From Mucilaginibacter lappiensis (GTDB lineage Bacteria; Bacteroidota; Bacteroidia; Sphingobacteriales; Sphingobacteriaceae): a DNA stretch of 64,000 nucleotides. The stretch is from the NCBI RefSeq assembly GCF_900155965.1, contig NZ_FTMG01000007.1, positions 186,001 through 250,000 of the forward strand, written 5' to 3'. The notes under the pieces were generated by a model. That model saw nothing but the letters and a program-made list of their open reading frames with translations, did not search any database and was not told the DNA's origin. Both the position numbers and the translations under genes were made by a program. Below, one piece after another: positions 16,404 through 23,198 of this stretch; position 1 is the first letter of the stretch; every line of letters starts with the position of its first letter.

Positions 16404-17288
16404 ATGAGCAATAGCACAGCAGTAACCACAGGTATGTTAAGAGATGATGCCCTCAAAGGAAAAACCATTATTGTTACTGGTGGAGGCACCGGCCTGGGGA
16501 AAGCTATGGGTACTTACTTTTTAAAACTGGGCGCCAATCTGGTGATCACCAGTCGTAAGTTGGATGTGCTGGAAAAAACTGCCGCCGAAATGGAAACCGA
16601 AACCGGCGGCAAGGTTTTAGCCATTTCCTGCGATGTTCGCAATTATGATGATGTGCAAAAGATGCTGGAGCAATCTATTGCCACCTTTGGCCGGATTGAT
16701 GCCCTGCTGAACAACGCGGCGGGTAATTTTATTTCGCCTACGGAACGGCTCTCGGCAAACGCGTTTTCGGCGGTTATTGATATTGTGCTGAAAGGTTCTG
16801 TCAATTGCTCGCTGGCACTGGGCAAATACTGGATAGCCGAAAAAATGCCAGGCAGCATCCTCAATATTATAACCACCTATGCTTTTACCGGTTCAGCTTA
16901 TGTAGTACCATCGGCTTGTGCCAAAGGCGGCGTACTGGCCATGACCCGCTCGCTGGCCGTGGAATGGGGCCGTCACGGCATCCGTACCAACGCTATAGCC
17001 CCGGGCCCCTTCCCTACCAAAGGCGCGTGGGAACGTTTGCTACCCGGCGATATGGCGCAAAAGTTTGATTTTAAAAACCGTGTACCTCTGAAGCGGGTAG
17101 GCGAGCATCAGGAACTGGCTAACCTGGCAGCGTTCCTCGTATCTGACTTTTCGGGCTATATCAACGGCGAGGTGATCACGATAGATGGCGGCGAATGGCT
17201 GCAGGGCGCAGGCCAGTTCAGCGGTCTGGAAATGATACCCGATCAAATGTGGGACAGCATTGAACAGGCAACCCGCAAAGCACAGTAA
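16404..17288 (+). CDS. 2,4-dienoyl-CoA reductase, SDR type (DECR-like)
   Basis: This 294-residue short-chain dehydrogenase has TGGGTGLG (25-32) for NADP(H) and NNAAGNF (103-109). The usual YxxxK is replaced by SxxxK (Ser170, Lys174). Together with Tyr159, fifteen residues before the lysine, this is the active site of mammalian DECR1, and the flanking sequence (VVPSACAKGG, APGPFPTKGAWERL, ITIDGGEWL) also matches DECR. It reduces 2,4-dienoyl-CoA formed from polyunsaturated fatty acids. The start is ATG 16404; the upstream in-frame start lies in a repeat. It is the last gene of the fad cluster and converges with the next gene. Confidence 0.9.
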   Translation: MSNSTAVTTGMLRDDALKGKTIIVTGGGTGLGKAMGTYFLKLGANLVITSRKLDVLEKTAAEMETETGGKVLAISCDVRNYDDVQKMLEQSIATFGRIDALLNNAAGNFISPTERLSANAFSAVIDIVLKGSVNCSLALGKYWIAEKMPGSILNIITTYAFTGSAYVVPSACAKGGVLAMTRSLAVEWGRHGIRTNAIAPGPFPTKGAWERLLPGDMAQKFDFKNRVPLKRVGEHQELANLAAFLVSDFSGYINGEVITIDGGEWLQGAGQFSGLEMIPDQMWDSIEQATRKAQ

Positions 17289-17293
17289 TATTA

Positions 17294-17328
17294 AATTCGA
17301 AAAACGAAATCCGAAATTCTAAAAAATC
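17294..17328. repeat. Solo word-repeat arm, CCGAAATC family
   Basis: The words AAATTCGAAA, CGAAATCCGAAAT and TTCTAAAA are strung together between two convergent genes. No opposite arm is seen. A similar solo arm is at 31332-31371. Confidence 0.5.
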
Positions 17329-17738
17329 AGGATGTCATTTAACATTTCATTGGCAACATCTTTTAAGGTAAATGCATTGAAAGTCAGAGCAATCACGTAA
17401 AATAAAAGAAAACCTAAAGGCGCATAATATTCACCATCTCTTATTAAACCAATCGAAATAACAGTTAGTATAATGAGGGGTCCTATCAGACTCCGATAAT
17501 AGCTAAAGGTTACAGAGGTTAAATTATCTTGCAAATTAACGTCAAATTTCCCTCCATCCAATCGTCTCATAGCTTCAAAATTCCACATCAGCTTCCAAGG
17601 GCTTTCATCAAATTTCACACTATTATTAGTTATGTTAAGAACCCTGTATTTGTTTTGGTCTAACTCTGCCTTTATCCTGTCAATTATAATTTCCGGGGCA
17701 AGACTAGTTGTTTGTGAAATTTTAAACTTTAATTTCAT
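17319..17738 (-). CDS. Hypothetical membrane protein
   Basis: I do not recognise this 139-residue protein. Residues 1-80 look like a small soluble alpha/beta domain (SPWKLMWNFEAMRRLDGGKF). Two hydrophobic segments follow at about 84-102 (GPLIILTVISIGLI) and 105-122 (PLGFLLFYVIALTF), forming a probable membrane hairpin with both ends on the same side. Its stop overlaps the solo repeat arm shared with the dienoyl-CoA reductase. It is more AT-rich than the fad genes. Confidence 0.7.
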   Translation of the reverse strand: MKLKFKISQTTSLAPEIIIDRIKAELDQNKYRVLNITNNSVKFDESPWKLMWNFEAMRRLDGGKFDVNLQDNLTSVTFSYYRSLIGPLIILTVISIGLIRDGEYYAPLGFLLFYVIALTFNAFTLKDVANEMLNDILIF

Positions 17739-17813
17739 ATAGATAAGATTCTTGGTAAAGTTACAAAATCATATTTTTTCAGAACCTCTATCTATGGGAT
17801 AAGGACCGGCCCC

Positions 17814-18437
17814 TCATTTCAAATCATCAGTCCCCATCTGTGGCCGGTAACCAGAACGAAAGGCTTTAACAACAGATCTGGGCGTGAGCACAATCACCTT
17901 TACCGATACCGGCAGCGGAGCCATTTGTTCATAACCAGAAGGTGTCCAATGCCAAATCATTTTGTTGGCTAAAAGATAAGGTTCGTTATCAATCTGTATA
18001 AATACCCCATCCGGTAGGTCATGAACAGCTGCCTCAAATGTTACCTTATTTCCTTTTTTATCAATCCTTTCCTGGTGTATGATCTCATCTATTTTTTCGA
18101 TGTGCACCTTTGGGTCAAATCCATATTCAGGATTACCTTTGAGCCAGGCTGTTTTAAATCGGTTGGCATCATCCCGTCGACATTCAAAACATGGCCGATG
18201 CCCTGCCGAAAATGCGGTGGCTTCATCAAAAAAGAACAATTCGGTATACAGGTTAGGCGCCATTACCTGTCGGTGCCTGCCTTTAAATTTTAGCACACAG
18301 GTCAGCCAAGCCTTCAACTTAAAAGGGCGCAATATGGTTTTGGTATCGCCATGCAGCTGCCCCCGGTTGCCTAGCCAGGCACCACGTGCACTCGTTTTGA
18401 CGATGTTTCCTCGAGGATCGACACGGTTTTGTAACAT
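17814..18437 (-). CDS. Conserved hypothetical protein with GHRPCFECRR motif
   Basis: This 207-residue soluble protein belongs to no family I can name. Its most striking segment, FSAGHRPCFECRRDDANRF near residues 77-95, has a CxxC preceded by His and followed by Arg-Arg. That could bind a metal or a nucleic-acid phosphate; the Ada and Fpg zinc sites are loose analogies only. The segment WLGNRGQLHG near the N-terminus and HDLPDGVFIQIDNEPYLL in the middle look conserved. No neighbour gives a functional clue. It is transcribed towards the gene ending at 17319, with a 75-bp gap. Confidence 0.75.
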   Translation of the reverse strand: MLQNRVDPRGNIVKTSARGAWLGNRGQLHGDTKTILRPFKLKAWLTCVLKFKGRHRQVMAPNLYTELFFFDEATAFSAGHRPCFECRRDDANRFKTAWLKGNPEYGFDPKVHIEKIDEIIHQERIDKKGNKVTFEAAVHDLPDGVFIQIDNEPYLLANKMIWHWTPSGYEQMAPLPVSVKVIVLTPRSVVKAFRSGYRPQMGTDDLK

Positions 18438-18609
18438 AACGTATTCCTTAATCGCAATTAGTATTACTATTGGTTTACCCGAATTTACGATATATTATAT
18501 TTAAGAGCCATCAGGAAGAAAGTATGACACTGATTTTATGGAATGGGGCTAATTAAGTTTACCTTCTTCGTAAGGCCTTAGTCGAAAGTTTTTCGTATAT
18601 TTATATATC

Positions 18610-18862
18610 AAACAGCCCGGGTATCTTTTTAGGAGATATCCGGGCTGTTTAGTTAAAGAGAAACATAGCTCAAAAATCGACTGTTTTTTATCTAGTTATT
18701 TGACAATCAAATATTTAATACTTTTTAAAGTTTTCAAAACTGCTCAAAAACGTGTTAAAATTTGTTAAAAAGTGTTAAAATGAAGGTTTTCAAGCGTTTT
18801 CCATGTGTTTCCACCTCATTTTTGGGCAGAAAAGTGTTAAAATTTAAGGTTTAAAAAGTTTT
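18610..18862 (+). repeat. CAGCCCGG-hairpin / GTGTTAAAA element, copy A
   Basis: The hairpin 18610-18650 has a 17-nt stem with one mismatch. Downstream at 18758-18781 lie 24 nt identical to 46804-46827 (other strand), and at 18831-18862 about 32 nt nearly identical to 46711-46744. The order and approximate spacing of these blocks match copy B, and both are oriented towards the next gene (lat here). Confidence 0.75.
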
Positions 18863-19035
18863 CAGACCAGGTAGTGGGCAAACCGGGTTGTTTTAAGTCC
18901 TGTGATTATTATTCATTTTATCATTAATTATTCAGCCCCTCCACTTTGGCAAATGCGCCGTTTTTAGGAATTATTTGGAGGCGCGACTAACAAAATCTGC
19001 AGGTCATTTCGCTATACTACTTTTGGCTTTGGTAC

Positions 19036-19070
19036 AAAAAGTAACTTTAAACAATTTAAAGTTACTTTTT
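19036..19070. terminator. Perfect 16-bp hairpin before lat
   Basis: AAAAAGTAACTTTAAA (19036-19051) and its exact complement (19055-19070) enclose a 3-nt loop, with T-rich ends on both strands. It has the form of a bidirectional terminator, though no gene on either strand obviously ends here. Confidence 0.6.
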
Positions 19071-19089
19071 CGCCAATCGGTTCAAAAAC

Positions 19090-19128
19090 CGCCTAATTTT
19101 TGTTTTTAGGCGCATTTTAGTAAATTTG
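19090..19128 (+). promoter_or_regulatory. Promoter of lat with overlapping hairpin
   Basis: A TTTG at 19099-19102 (-33 box) is separated by 18 bp from a perfect TAAATTTG -7 box (19121-19128), 16 bp before the start codon. The -33 box falls in the loop of a short hairpin CGCCTAA...TTAGGCG (19090-19112). Confidence 0.7.
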
Positions 19129-19144
19129 TATAAACCAAATTTAT

Positions 19145-20476
19145 ATGTACAACCTACTTGTTTCTCCCGAAAATGTGCAGGCTTCCCTACAGAAGCATGT
19201 GCTTGCCGATGGCTTTGATCTTACGTTTGACATGGAAAAAAGTAAGGGTGTTTATATTTACGATGCTAAATATAACCGGACACTGCTTGATTTTTTCACC
19301 TGCTTCGCTTCCGTTCCTTTAGGCTATAATCACCCTAAAATGGTAAACGACGAAGAATTTAAAAAAAACCTGATGCTGGCCGCTTTAACCAACCCATCAA
19401 ATTCCGACATCTACACCACACAATACGCTCAATTTGTTGAAACTTTTTCGCGCGTGGGCATACCTGATTATCTCCCGCATGCATTTTTCATTGCCGGGGG
19501 CTCATTAGCTATTGAGAACGCGCTTAAAGTTGCTATGGACTGGAAAGTGCAAAAAAACTTTGCAAAAGGTTATACAAAGGAAAAAGGGCATAAAGTATTA
19601 CATTTTGAGCAAGCCTTTCATGGCCGCTCGGGTTATACCTTAAGCTTAACCAATACCCAGCCCAATAAAACAAAATGGTTTGCCAAGTTCGACTGGCCGC
19701 GGGTATCGGTACCGCAAATAAATTTCCCTTACAGTGACGCCAATCATGACGACCTGGTGCAAAGAGAACAGTTCTCCATTTCGCAGATCAGGACAGCCTT
19801 TGCCGAAAATAAGGATGATATATGCGCCATTATTATTGAGCCGATACAATCAGAAGGAGGCGACAATCATGTACGTAGGGAATTCCTGGAAAAACTACGG
19901 GAACTGGCCGATGAATATGAAGCCATGCTCATATATGATGAAGTGCAAACAGGTGTTGGCCTAACCGGCAAATTCTGGTGTCACGAGCATTTTGGCGAAA
20001 AAGCCCGTCCGGATATTTTGGCCTTTGGCAAAAAAATGCAGGTATGCGGCATACTGGCCAGCAATCGTGTTGACGAGGTAGAGAATAACGTTTTCCGGGT
20101 ATCATCCCGCATTAACTCTACATGGGGCGGCAGCCTGGTTGATATGGTAAGGTCGTCAAAGATCATGGAGATCATGGAAGAAGATAACCTTTGCGATAAT
20201 GCAGCCAAAATGGGCGAATATTTACAAGACCAGTTAGCTGATATCGCCTCCCGTACTCCAATTATCAGTAATGTTAGAGGTAAGGGTTTATTGACCGCTT
20301 TTGATTTCCCCGATAAAAATAAGCGGGATACTTTTATACAACAAGGGTTGCAAAATAATATCATGTACCTGGGATGCGGCGAAAAAAGCATCCGTTTCAG
20401 ACCGGCGCTTATTATTGAAAAAGAGCACATTGACCTAGGATTGAACATGCTTGAAAGAATATCGCACACCTTATAA
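19145..20476 (+). CDS. lat: L-lysine 6-aminotransferase
   Basis: This 443-residue class-III PLP aminotransferase matches LAT throughout: FDMEKSKGVYIYDAKYNRTL near the N-terminus, AFFIAGGSLAIENALKVAMD, QAFHGRSGYTLSLTNT, IIEPIQSEGGDNH, the aspartate loop LIYDEVQTGVGLTG, and the FGKK motif (294-297) with the Schiff-base lysine. It transfers the epsilon-amino group of lysine to 2-oxoglutarate, giving 2-aminoadipate 6-semialdehyde. It appears monocistronic, with its own promoter and a long upstream noncoding region. Lysine catabolism is the likely role. Confidence 0.94.
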   Translation: MYNLLVSPENVQASLQKHVLADGFDLTFDMEKSKGVYIYDAKYNRTLLDFFTCFASVPLGYNHPKMVNDEEFKKNLMLAALTNPSNSDIYTTQYAQFVETFSRVGIPDYLPHAFFIAGGSLAIENALKVAMDWKVQKNFAKGYTKEKGHKVLHFEQAFHGRSGYTLSLTNTQPNKTKWFAKFDWPRVSVPQINFPYSDANHDDLVQREQFSISQIRTAFAENKDDICAIIIEPIQSEGGDNHVRREFLEKLRELADEYEAMLIYDEVQTGVGLTGKFWCHEHFGEKARPDILAFGKKMQVCGILASNRVDEVENNVFRVSSRINSTWGGSLVDMVRSSKIMEIMEEDNLCDNAAKMGEYLQDQLADIASRTPIISNVRGKGLLTAFDFPDKNKRDTFIQQGLQNNIMYLGCGEKSIRFRPALIIEKEHIDLGLNMLERISHTL

Positions 20477-20662
20477 TAATGCAATAATATCGTTACAGGC
20501 AAATTGATTATTCAATAGAATAAAGATTTTTTGTATTTAATATGTGGCCAACCATGCTTCCGAAAGGGTGAAATGGTACTTTTGAGGGGTAAAAAGGAGT
20601 GATATATTAATATATACTATTTTTTAGACAAAATACGCTATATTTTTAATTATTATTTCTGT

Positions 20663-20670
20663 TACTTTTG
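20663..20670 (+). promoter_or_regulatory. -7 box TACTTTTG
   Basis: This matches TAnnTTTG and lies 45 bp before the start of the gene at 20715. A -33 TTTG is not evident. Confidence 0.4.
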
Positions 20671-20714
20671 TAATATCCCCCTATTAAAAGACTACGGATC
20701 AATCTTTTTACGTC

Positions 20715-21152
20715 ATGAGCAAACACATAGAGAAATTAAAAAAACAACTTGTTGAAGTAGCGGAAGTTGTTAATTCATTCCAATCAGAATCTGTACAGGT
20801 TAGGATTATCGATCGGTTATTAGATGTAATGATTGAATCTGATAGAGTGGATACAGACGGAGCTGAACTATTCCTTAAAAAAGGGCGCAGAATACGTTCA
20901 GACGATGAAAATTTTGGCATACCGGGCCGCAAAAAGCCAGGTGCAACTAAAATACTTAATCAGTTATTGAGTACGGACTTTTTCGATATCTCGCGTTCAA
21001 TATCATCTATCGCGACCTATTGTAAAGATCAGTTTGATTCCGATTTCAAAACATCAGAATTATCAGGCATCCTGTTAAAACTGGCTAACGAAAACAAGCT
21101 GAGAAGAGAAAGAAGCAATGAGAACAACCGCTTCGAATACATAAAAGCCTAA
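20715..21152 (+). CDS. Hypothetical protein with possible winged-helix C-terminus
   Basis: I do not recognise this 145-residue protein. An N-terminal helix rich in Lys and Glu (IEKLKKQLVEVAEVV) is followed by an Arg/Lys-rich linker (GIPGRKKPGATK). A C-terminal part with DISRSISSIATYC, SELSGILLKLANENKLRRER and NRFEYIK has the rhythm of a winged helix ending in a two-stranded wing. DNA binding is therefore a reasonable guess but not shown. It has its own -7 box and a shared bidirectional terminator with bshB1. Confidence 0.7.
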   Translation: MSKHIEKLKKQLVEVAEVVNSFQSESVQVRIIDRLLDVMIESDRVDTDGAELFLKKGRRIRSDDENFGIPGRKKPGATKILNQLLSTDFFDISRSISSIATYCKDQFDSDFKTSELSGILLKLANENKLRRERSNENNRFEYIKA

Positions 21153-21178
21153 TAATTAAACTACTTACATATTATTAT

Positions 21179-21209
21179 TAAGCCGCAGTGTTATATAACC
21201 TGCGGCTTA
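21179..21209. terminator. Bidirectional terminator
   Basis: TAAGCCGCAG and its complement CTGCGGCTTA form a 10-bp stem with an 11-nt loop between convergent genes, with A/T-rich flanks on both sides. Confidence 0.8.
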
Positions 21210-21232
21210 TTTATTATAGATTAATAAAGATA

Positions 21233-21955
21233 TTATTTTAACGAAAATAAATTACCCACTCCTAAAATTTTTCTACTGGTAAAGCCTTCTGCATACTTAA
21301 CAGAGATGCTTTTCCCAAATTCCATAGCACGGGCTGCAACAACGCTAATAAACTCTGGTGAAGATATATAAGTTTGGGGTTCACCTTCCCACTCGGGGTT
21401 ATAGAACTGCGACCCGAAAGCATGGATACTTTCAATTTTTTTATCCCAATAATCGGTCACATCAATCAAAATATCAGGTTTTATATAATTATCCTGTATA
21501 AAGTGTAAAACAAGATCCGGTCGCCAGGCATCCTGCAAAGCGCCGTCTGCCGAGGTTTCTATTTTTCGCAAGCCAGATAAAAAGGCAGCTGTTTCTACCA
21601 ACTCGCCGGCACGCCTATGATCAGGATGTCTGTCATGATAAGCATTGGTTATTACAATGGAAGGTTGATATTTACGTATAGCGGCAATTATTTTTAACTG
21701 ATATTCCCTGGTATTTTCAAAAAAGCCATCGGGTAAGCCCAGGTTTTCCCTTATGGTTAATCCTAATATTTTTGCCGAAGCCGCAGCTTCCTGATCGCGA
21801 ATCTCTGCAGAACCGCGGGTACCTAATTCGCCGCGGGTGAGGTCAACAATACCCACCTTTTTACCCAGGGCAATGTGTTTTAAAATAGTACCGGAACATC
21901 CAAGTTCGGCATCATCGGGATGAACCGATAAAACTAATATATCTAATTTAAGCAT
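21233..21955 (-). CDS. bshB1: Bacillithiol biosynthesis deacetylase BshB1
   Basis: This 240-residue PIG-L/LmbE-family zinc deacetylase has HPDDAELG (His12, Asp14, Asp15), LTRGELGTRGS, NLGLPDGFF and the HPDH motif. All are typical of BshB1, which removes the acetyl group from GlcNAc-malate to give GlcN-malate, the second step of bacillithiol synthesis. It is the last gene of a three-gene operon, 14 bp behind a glutathione-peroxidase-like gene. BshA and BshC are not in the window. Confidence 0.94.
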   Translation of the reverse strand: MLKLDILVLSVHPDDAELGCSGTILKHIALGKKVGIVDLTRGELGTRGSAEIRDQEAAASAKILGLTIRENLGLPDGFFENTREYQLKIIAAIRKYQPSIVITNAYHDRHPDHRRAGELVETAAFLSGLRKIETSADGALQDAWRPDLVLHFIQDNYIKPDILIDVTDYWDKKIESIHAFGSQFYNPEWEGEPQTYISSPEFISVVAARAMEFGKSISVKYAEGFTSRKILGVGNLFSLK

Positions 21956-21969
21956 AAATATGTGTTGAA

Positions 21970-22470
21970 TTATAAAGCGGCCTGCAAAAGGCGTTCGATC
22001 TTTTTCCTGATCTTTGAAGATGTAGGCTTGGTAAAAGGATAATAGAAATCGGTTACATGACCAGTCCTGTCGATCAGGAATTTATGAAAGTTCCACCTTG
22101 GAACAGATTTCAGGTTACCATTATCTTTTTTATTAGCAAAAAACTGATACAGCGGATGTGCGTAAGGCCCACGTACCCTTATCTTTTCAAATACAGGGTA
22201 ATTGGTACCAACATTTTCACAAAAAGTGGCAATTTCTGCCCCTTCTAAAGGCTCTTGCCCGCCAAAATCATTTGAAGGGAAAGCAAGTATTTCAAAATCT
22301 GTTTCCTTAAACTGATTTTTAAGGCTAACCAGATCTTTAAGCTGAGGGGTAAAACCGCATTGAGAAGCGGTGTTAACTACTAAAAGAACTTTATTTTTAT
22401 AAGCCGAAAGGCTAATCTCTTCTCCGTTTAATGTCTGTACATCAAACTTGTAGATACTATTGTTATCCAT
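21970..22470 (-). CDS. Glutathione-peroxidase-family thiol peroxidase
   Basis: This 166-residue thioredoxin-fold peroxidase has its peroxidatic Cys38 in NTASQCGFTPQ; it is cysteine, not selenocysteine. Gln and Trp of the catalytic tetrad appear in FPSNDFGGQEP and PRWNFHKFLID. Bacterial members of this length usually use thioredoxin. Because it sits between DUF4294 and bshB1, reduction by bacillithiol or a bacilliredoxin is worth considering. It begins two bases after the upstream stop codon. Confidence 0.93.
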   Translation of the reverse strand: MDNNSIYKFDVQTLNGEEISLSAYKNKVLLVVNTASQCGFTPQLKDLVSLKNQFKETDFEILAFPSNDFGGQEPLEGAEIATFCENVGTNYPVFEKIRVRGPYAHPLYQFFANKKDNGNLKSVPRWNFHKFLIDRTGHVTDFYYPFTKPTSSKIRKKIERLLQAAL

Positions 22471-22472
22471 TA

Positions 22473-23090
22473 TTAATTGTTAGTGGAATTATATCCGGCC
22501 TGTTTCAATATGGCCTCGATATCTTTCTGCTCCTCAGGGTCGTAGGTTTCCTTGAGGTTGTGGCCAAATATACTGGCTACAGATTGAAACATAAAGGCTT
22601 TAAAACCTCCTTTTAGATCCTTCACCATAGCGTAACTGGTTAGCCCCGATTCACGGTTGATCAGCTTGATCAACACCTCTCCCTGACTAATTGTCAGATT
22701 TTTTATTTCCTTGTTAAACAATGTTTTTATTTCGGTTTCACAGGCGGTTACCAACTCTTTCTGTTTGTGCTTATCGCCTGTAAGTGCCAGGTCGCGTTGC
22801 AACTGACGGTAACGCTGCCCCGCAAAACGCGCATAGGGCAACACTTTGAACACATTATACCTTAACCTGTTATAAGCCATCCTGTCGGCTTCACTGGCAA
22901 ATATACGTGTATCAACAATTTTCACCTCGGGAGTAACTATCCAGGGCACCAATTCACCGTCAAGATCGGTCATAGCCGTTTTGATGGTATCATTTTTGCC
23001 TATAGTTACGGGTGCTGGTTTATCTGTCTGGGCTTTTAGCGAGCCCATGATGCCTAAACAAAACAGAAACAGAAAACCAATAAATTTCAT
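22473..23090 (-). CDS. DUF4294 domain secreted protein
   Basis: I take ATG 23090 as the start, giving 205 residues with a signal peptide (MKFIGFLFLFCLGIMGSLKAQ). An upstream extension to 23198 would lack one. The mature part has VDTRIFASEADRMAYNRLRY and KVLPYARFAGQRYRQLQRDL, the conserved core of DUF4294, a Bacteroidota family of unknown function. It is first in the operon with the peroxidase and bshB1 genes and is divergent from relA/spoT. Confidence 0.88.
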   Translation of the reverse strand: MKFIGFLFLFCLGIMGSLKAQTDKPAPVTIGKNDTIKTAMTDLDGELVPWIVTPEVKIVDTRIFASEADRMAYNRLRYNVFKVLPYARFAGQRYRQLQRDLALTGDKHKQKELVTACETEIKTLFNKEIKNLTISQGEVLIKLINRESGLTSYAMVKDLKGGFKAFMFQSVASIFGHNLKETYDPEEQKDIEAILKQAGYNSTNN

Positions 23091-23104
23091 AATTTTACTT
23101 AAAA

Positions 23105-23112
23105 CAAAATTA
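23105..23112 (-). promoter_or_regulatory. -7 box TAATTTTG before the DUF4294 operon
   Basis: This is a perfect TAnnTTTG on the minus strand, 14 bp upstream of the start codon at 23090. No clear -33 TTTG was found. Confidence 0.45.
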
Positions 23113-23198
23113 AAGCAATTTTTTGTGGTATTTCCATATAATCTGTAATAATAATTTATAATTACAAGTTTATCAAGAAATACCATTAATATCAGCAT

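Larger units (their letters stand above)
18438..19144. other. 707-bp noncoding region between divergent genes
   Basis: No plausible ORF is visible. It holds a strong hairpin (18610-18650), an AT-rich stretch with three GTGTTAAAA motifs (18752-18845) homologous to the region before purF, two further hairpins (19036-19070 and 19090-19112) and the lat promoter. A small RNA ending at the first hairpin is possible. Confidence 0.7.

Noticed and set aside
16404..17288. SDR protein inactive because the YxxxK tyrosine is replaced by serine
   Set aside because: The Tyr159-Ser170-Lys174 arrangement and surrounding motifs match 2,4-dienoyl-CoA reductase, in which the tyrosine is fifteen residues before the lysine.
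21970..22470. Selenocysteine glutathione peroxidase
   Set aside because: The active-site codon encodes cysteine (ASQCGFT); no in-frame TGA or SECIS-like structure was seen.
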